A stretch of 64,000 nucleotides of DNA, taken from Dirofilaria immitis (Eukaryota; Nematoda; Chromadorea; Rhabditida; Onchocercidae). The position numbers and the translations under genes are program-made. Shown here piece by piece: positions 52,801 through 60,900 of this stretch (within the stretch, counting starts at the first letter, position 1; every line of letters begins with the position of its first letter). The notes beneath the pieces were generated by a model that made no database searches, was not told the origin of the DNA, and was given only the letters and a program-made list of their open reading frames with translations. The stretch is taken from positions 310,001 to 374,000 of the forward strand of contig JAKNDB010000075.1 of assembly GCA_024305405.1 (NCBI GenBank). Direction: 5' to 3'.

Positions 52801-54887
52801 CAACAAGTGAGCAAGAAGAAGAGACAACCGCTGGAGGATTACTTTCGGTGAATCCTCGGTTAATTGATCCAGCATCTGAATCAACAGCATCACTCTCCGA
52901 TCAAGGCGAATTTGAATTACCGCCGCCGATGAGTGAATTGAGTAGCGCCGTAGCTGATGCTGCTGCATCACGAAATACATCAGTAAGTATTGTTTATATT
53001 ATATTAGATAATTGGTTCTTTTTTTTTCCTAAATTTAATTTACTCGTGATTTATCGCATTTTGGAATGCTTCATTTCTTTTTAGCTTAATCCATATCATT
53101 TTACAATTGTAAGATATTTCGTTCATTTCAATTTCATATATTCTCCTTCCTTTCAATTCAATTTCTCCTCCATTCTCACCCTCTTTCTTCATCTCTCTCT
53201 CTCTCTCCCTCTATCTCTACCTCATTATGCATATATTTAGTGTTACCTATAATTAATTAATAAAAATATTATTACATAATTCAAAAATCTAATTACATTT
53301 TTGCATTTTTCTTTAAATGATTGCAAAGGAAGAATGAAATTATTCGCAAATATTATCAAATTTTAGATTAATTTCTTAGCTAAAATTAATTTTAAAACAT
53401 ATTTTCGAATTTTCACCACCATTTTATACGATTTGCATTTGTTTATTTATCACTTTTTTCTCAATGTATCTGATAAAAAGGTACTGTGGTACTTCTCCCT
53501 CCTCTGATCATCCACTAAGCAAAGTACGAGTAAATCTGAACTTTATTACATTTCGATTTTATGTACTATATCTTCCTCTTTGGTAATAGGAAGTTTAAAA
53601 AAAGAAATAATTATTTATGTATTTGGATTTTGCCGACGATATACAGTGTTTTTGTCAGTAAGAAAGAATATGTTACGATAAAAAAGATGAGTAATTTAAT
53701 TTATTAATTAGTAAGCTCTTGTTATTTATAATGAAATGATATTATAATTTTAATGCTGCCTAAATGTTAATGAATGAAAAAGAAAAATATAATTTACTCA
53801 TTAATTATTTAAGGCGGGATATATTATATGATAGATTAATTATTATCACCATCATTTGGACATCATCTGTATTAATTGTCAATTAATTTTATAATAACTG
53901 ATTGATTGTCTCAGATATATTTCTTCTTTTTCACATAGATTTTATTTACAGACTCTTTTTTCCTTTACCTTAGCTCAAGTTATTTGATTTTCAAACTTGT
54001 TTGAAAGTATAAAATATAAAGAATGAATTGAATTGATTCAAACTTATTTCAGTTTTAGTGAAAATTTATCATTTTCTGCCTTTTAATTTTAATTTTTTCC
54101 AGTATATTTTTCGTATTTGATTAATTTTAGATTATATTAGATTGATGAAAATTTTTATCCATTCGATGCATATTTTTAAGCGATAATTTGATGATATATT
54201 GATAGGGAATATGATTATATATGAATTTTCTGAATTTAGCATATGATACGGATTAAATTGTTCCGTTTTATTTTTGATCTATGTTTTAAAAAATTAATAT
54301 TCTGGAAATTTCGACATTTAATAAGTTGCTAACATCATTCAGCTTAACGGACTGGAGATTGAATTAAAAGATAGGTGATGAAAGTCGATTATTATTCAAT
54401 TATCGATTATCAGTGATAATTTATGACAGCTGTGAACTATCATTCTCTAAAATGATATAATGGAGACAATTATCATTATCAGAAATAGTTAATAATTCGA
54501 TTAGCCATTTTTAGATTCATATTTTGTAATGGTATTTAAAGATTTTAATACATTATGTAGAAGATATAAAAGTTTTTTTATTATCAAGTTTAGCTAACAG
54601 AGAGAGGGAATTTTTGAAGCAGTTTGATTAAATAGCTGAAAAAAAGCATAGAAGAGAGAAGAGGAAGAGGAAAAGAGGGGAGGAAATGAAAGTTTGAATA
54701 GGAATGAATTATGAGAATGAACGAGTAATAATGAAGCGAGATTGCGTAAATTGTGCTGCCTTTAGTAATGTAATTTTTATGCTTCTACGTAAATATGTAT
54801 GTATTTATGTATGTGTATGTATATGTTATTATAATATTTTTCAGTGAAATTGAAAATGGGTTAAAATGAAATAAGAAGATGAAAGAT

Positions 54888-54918
<31 letters not shown>

Positions 54919-57900
54919 CATATATAATATGGTGAGGGAAAAATGATGAACATAAGTGTAAATGATTGATGCTGTTTGGAAGAAGAGCTATGTAAGGAAA
55001 TTTGAAAACAAGATTAACTCTCAACTCTCATCCAGACCAGATCGATGCTAAGTCAAACTGATTAAATGATGGGAAGGGAAAAAGGAAGAAGGACAGATAA
55101 AATTCAAATCCCAGGAGGGTATTGAAACTATCTCTACACATAAATTGCATATGTATGATATGAAATTGTGCAGTAGAATTATTCAAGAATGGATAGGTAG
55201 AGAGATTGGGATAGTATGATATATTTTACATCGAATTTTAGTTGTAAATAGATGGGCAAAAAGAGATAGATACTCATGGGAAGGGCTGGAATGAAAATGC
55301 TCTACTCCTACTCCTTATGCAAGACTTTTATTAGTAATTTCACTCAACTAAATATGTTATTCATTTTTGGTTTAGAAGGAAAAAAGGCAAAAAAAAAGAA
55401 ATTGAGCAGCTTTGACGTATGTATATATATTCAATTTGCATTTAACAGAAATGAAAAAATCATTTTTATTGACATTTTTCCATGCTATTCTGATATAGTT
55501 ATGAAATTCCTTCAATTCTTTTCATCTCTTAATTATATGATATTAAGTTAATTAGATAATATTAAATGAAAAATTGATTATAATTTTTTATTCATCTATC
55601 ATATGATAGATGAGAAAATATTGTTAAAATATAACTTAAGAAATTTTAAAAGATGGAAGAAATGGCAAGTAGCATTATTAAATAATAATATGATGAATGT
55701 TATATTTCATATATATGAAATGAAATGAACTAAATATGATTAAAAATTGTTTGCTTCGTTTTTTTTTATTTCGTAAAAATTTTTAGCATAATTTGAGTTT
55801 GTGCTTTATAATTTATTATTTACCTTTATCACATATTGATTATTTATGTAGTTTTAAATTTCTAATATCTAATTCGAAAAATTTAAATTAAGTCGAATGT
55901 GATTAATTGATAATATTCTGAATCGGAAATTTCTATAGATAATATAGATGATATGGTATATTCAAATTTATAGGAAGGAAAATAAGTAATAGTAATGTTA
56001 GTGGTATTGTTTTTGTTGTCTTATGGAGGTAACTTTACTGTTTCTTCAGTGATTCCTATATAATGGTAGGATATATTTGAAGAAATTGAGTGTGATAAAA
56101 AGAGAAAAGAAGAAAAAAGTAAGAAATGATGAAAAATTAAAAATTTTTTAATTCTATCATGTATGCAACTATTTTGATCCTTAATATTGATTGCTTTATT
56201 TATTTTAATCCAACTTTTTTTTTAACTTTTCAAAATATTCGCAAAGTATACTTTACATCTTTGGTCTTTGATCATATGATACAAATAGTAAATGATGCTG
56301 TTAGCAATAGGTAAAGTAAACAAGGAAGGGATGAGATGAGGCAATCAAAATAAGCAGTAATATAGTAGTTGTGTTGTATTATTTAGAAATTTTCAATTTT
56401 TCTTCTGCGTTTTTCTTTTTTATCTTCCTCACTTTCCATAATTTTCTCTCTCTCTCTCGCCTTCTCTCTTTCCCTCTTTCTTTTTCCTTAGTTTATCAAC
56501 ATTCTGTGGAATTTTTTCGACAGAAAATAACCGGTAAAAGGCGAAGAAGAAAGAGAAAGAAAGAAATCGAACGAACAGTTGTTGATTGCTTAGGGAAGCA
56601 GTGATAACGTCGAGATAAGAAGGATTGAATGCTTCTTCTAAAGAATTTTTATTAACTTCTTTTTCTATTTCTCTTTATCCAGATCTTTTTATTTTAAAAA
56701 AAAGTGTTTTTTTCACATTCTTTTCCCCTCTTTCCCTTCCTCTCTCTCTCTCTCTCTTTCCTTTTTTTTCTTTATCAGAATGAAAATGCAGCTATAAGAA
56801 GAAAATTGAAAGCTTTTTCTCTTCGGTGATAATTTTCGAGGAAGAAGTTTTCTTTTAGGCCTATTTCAATGATATTATTAATTATAATTTCAATGTGAGA
56901 ATGAAAATGACACAGCAAAGGATTGCATTAATTTTCGTTTTGCATAATTTCAAAGGAACAAAGAATTTTTGTGAAGCTGTTAAAGCAAAAAACAAACGAA
57001 AATTTTAAAGGAAAATTTGCATATGATTTGTTACTTGTGAAATTCTTCTTGTTTCAATCATTTTAGAGTATTTATTTCCAAATTTCAACAAGTTTTAATC
57101 TTTTCCTTCTTTGAGATGGATGTACGTAATATATTTGAGAATACAATTGTCTAAATAGTATAATTAATTATGATTAAACTAGAGTTTCTTTTTAAAAACG
57201 GATATGCTTAAATTTTTAATTATTAGTCAATTACAAACGCTAAGCATTACAGATGGAAGACGAACATGCAAATGATATGTTAGTTGTATGTCCTGAAACG
57301 ACGGAAGATCAAAATGGTGGTTCAGAAAAGGAAGAAAAAAATCCTCAGGATATTGCAAGGCAAAAGCGACAGTCCGTTTTTTTCCATTTGGAATTTATTC
57401 AACATTTAATTTAAATAGTGCTAATAATTATAACTTTCAGTAGTGAAATTAATCTTTCAGATTAAAAATTAATTCTTTTGCAAATTGAAATGATGATTTT
57501 AATGAAATAACTGTCGTAGTTCAACTAATATGTGTCATGGTAATGATTATAGTTGGCTAAATATTGGAGGGATAATTGATATAATTTAACTATTAAATAG
57601 CCTAATTTAATGATTGATTATTGTGGAATGGAATTGCATTATGATTTAAATCTTTACTCATACTTTTAAAGACTGATATTTTATTTTTAATTTCAGATAT
57701 GTGCTAATGGAATTCGTCGAAACAGAGCGGGATTATGTGAAAGATTTGAGCTCTGTGGTAGACGGATATATGGCAAATTTGCAAACGATGGAATTGCCAG
57801 AGGATTTGGTTGGCAAAGATAAAATTATTTTTGCAAATATCGCTCAAATTCTTGATTTTCACAAAGCGTAATTATTAATTTATTTTATTTCCATGTATTT

Positions 57901-60900
57901 TTCATTATATTAAAGAAAATCATTTCATGTAAAACCATTCAATATACATTAACAAAATATTGTGTTTTTTCTTCTTTTTCAGATTATTTTTGAAAGAAAT
58001 CGAAAAGTGCCTTGAGGATTATGAAGCTGTGGGTAATGCCTTTATTAAATATGTAAGTTAGTATTTTCCATTTTTTTCTTTGTCGAATGGAATTTTCAAT
58101 TTAGTGAGATGCCCCATCGTATTTGATCGAAATATTTTTATGTAATTATATGCATAAAAATGGTGCTAATACGAGAAATAAAGAGCTTGATTTATTAGGT
58201 ATATCAGATTGATGTATTAGTTTCGTTTGACATATTAGTTGATATATTAGTTTATCTTGCATCAATCATCTAATCATTGTCCCTTATTTAATTTTGTTTC
58301 ATCTGAAAATTCTAATGTTTCTTCCATTTAATTAATCGGTGCTTAAATTATATTAATTATTTTGATTTGTATAGTAGCAGCAAAATATACAATAGAGTAT
58401 TAGGAAAATTTTCGAATCACTTAGAAAAATTCTTTATGAATCGGAAATTATATGAAATTCTATAACTGCAATACGTTTCATATTTCGCATATAAAAAGAT
58501 GCATCAGTAATACATTACATTCACTCATTTCGCTTCATAATATAAATATTGAATCGAAACTGAAATCATTTAATGCGAAATAGATGCTTTCCCCATTTTG
58601 TAAATAATTGATTTATTGTAGGAACGAAGGTTACATACATATTATGTGAAGTATTGTCAGAACAAGCCAAAATCTGACTTTCTGATGGCACAGGATGATT
58701 TTGAGCAGGTATCTTTATATATGTGAAGCCTTTTTTACTCATTCTGTTTGTTTTCTTTTAAATTTGTCTTAATGTTCATCATATTTTTTTACGCTATCTA
58801 TTAAGCAGTTGCATAATTTAATTTATTTTTTTCTATCAGAATTATGTGAAATTCTATTCGCTCAATAGATGGGATACATGAAATCCCTTAGATTAACATT
58901 TTCTTGAATTTACTTTTTGTTTAAAATTCATTTTGGTAAAGATGACTTGTAATAACGTCTTTTCGATTCGCATGAAAAGGAAATTTCCATGCATTTTTTT
59001 CTAATTGTAATTACAGCTTAAAAATTATTTTAAAAATGAATTATCCATTTTTTATATTTTTTATTCAACATATTATGTCATTATTTTATTTACAAGTGCT
59101 AATTTATTATTACAATTAGAAAAATATTTAATTTAATGCTAAAATTGTAGTTTTCGCCGAAACGAAGCAAAAATTGGGTCATAAGATAGCACTATGTGAT
59201 CTATTAATCAAACCAGTGCAACGCATAATGAAATATCAATTGCTAATGAAGGATATTTTAAAATATACAGAAAGAGCAGGTGATCGAACGGATGTCCTGG
59301 AAAAAGCTCTCCAGGTTGTTTATTTGTCTATTGAATTAATATTGATGCTTGAAATATTATTTATATGGACAAGTCATATTTTATATATGGTACTTAACTT
59401 GAAAATAATAGTTTGAGTTTAAGATTTATTTTCTCTTGTAATTCGAAGCGATTGAAACTTAAATCGATAAACAGTATATCCATCAAATAATGGAAAATTG
59501 GATCGCTGTTATTTTTCTGCTCTAATGCATAATGATACGTATGACATAGATGTGTGATCATGATGATAAATAAAAAACTACTATGAATTTTGTTTCTTAG
59601 GTGATGCATGTAGTACCAAAAGCATGCGATGATATGATGCAGGTTGGCCGATTACAAAATTTTGACGGAAATTTAAATGCTCAAGGGAAATTGATATACC
59701 AGGTTCATATCATTTTCATAATTCAAGAATGCATAACTATATTATAATATTACAGTATAGAGCGATTCATTTTTTCTTATTGAATTTGTTTAATTAAAAG
59801 TAGAAAGTAATTCCTACTTCTATGATGTAATCTCCATGGTATATATGAATTTTATTTTAGGGAACAGTGGCAATCTCAGATAATGCTCCATCACAGCCTT
59901 TCAAAGGAAAAGATAGGCGAATATTTCTATTTGAGCAATCTGCGATCATTGCCGATTGTATTTTGCCGAAGAAAGAATTTGGCAATCCTACCTATATCTT
60001 CAAAAGTCAAATTATGGTCAACAAGATAAGTTTACGTTAACTTTACGTCAACTTAAAGCGTGAATCTTTTGTTTGGTTACGTAATCATTCATTTTCAGTT
60101 TTAATGATTGCATAAAATAAGATGCTTTTTTTTCAATCCAAACTCAAAAATTCAGTGAATTTGTTTGACAATACAACTTAGATCAAAATCAACACTTCAC
60201 TGATTTCTGAGATTAAATTTTGTCAAAAAAATCATAAAATTTTTATAGATTAAAAATTGGTGTATGACCTTGTAAATATCTCTTATCACCTATCCTATCT
60301 TATATCTTTTATCTCTATTCCTATATCTCCTATCAATATCTCATATCTTCTATGTGATTTGTTCTTAATTTCTACAAAGATAAAATTCATTTTCCTTTTC
60401 TCTCTGAATAATAATTCAGCTTTTTTCTGTCTCTACACTCCTCCCTCTCTCTGCCTCTTTCTCTCTAGGCAGTTTCTTATTTTATCGTTTAAGATGAATA
60501 GAAAATAATAACTATTGATTTGTACATGGTGAAATAGATAATAAATAAAATGGAAAAAAGAAATATTATTTTGATGATTTTATTCTGGCATATAATAAAT
60601 ACAATATAGTATTTATCATTAGAAAATAGGAATTTAATAATAAACTGTTTTTATTATATTTATACAATATAGTATTTGTCATTATGGAATAGGAATTATT
60701 ACTGTTTATTAGTTTTATGTGACACTATAGCATAATATATAATGAATGTAAAAAACTCAATAGTTAAATAACATTTGATAGAACAAAAGAAAAACATAGA
60801 AAATATCATCTAATTAACTATTTGTTTAACATTTCATGAGAACAATTATTCAACAGTCTTCTTCATTTATCGATTACTATGCATTTCGTCCTTGTCAAGT

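Larger units (their letters stand above)
52983..57252 (+). other. unc-73 intron (4.3 kb) before GEF2
   Basis: AT-rich with TC tracts, a (TTTA)n run (54887-54918) and several palindromes. It contains one candidate alternative terminal exon (56524-56604). An open frame at 55276-55551 has no similarity and no good splice context. Confidence 0.65.

Noticed and set aside
55276..55551. 91-codon open frame in the intron before GEF2
   Set aside because: No recognised similarity and no compatible acceptor/donor pair; AT-rich chance frame.
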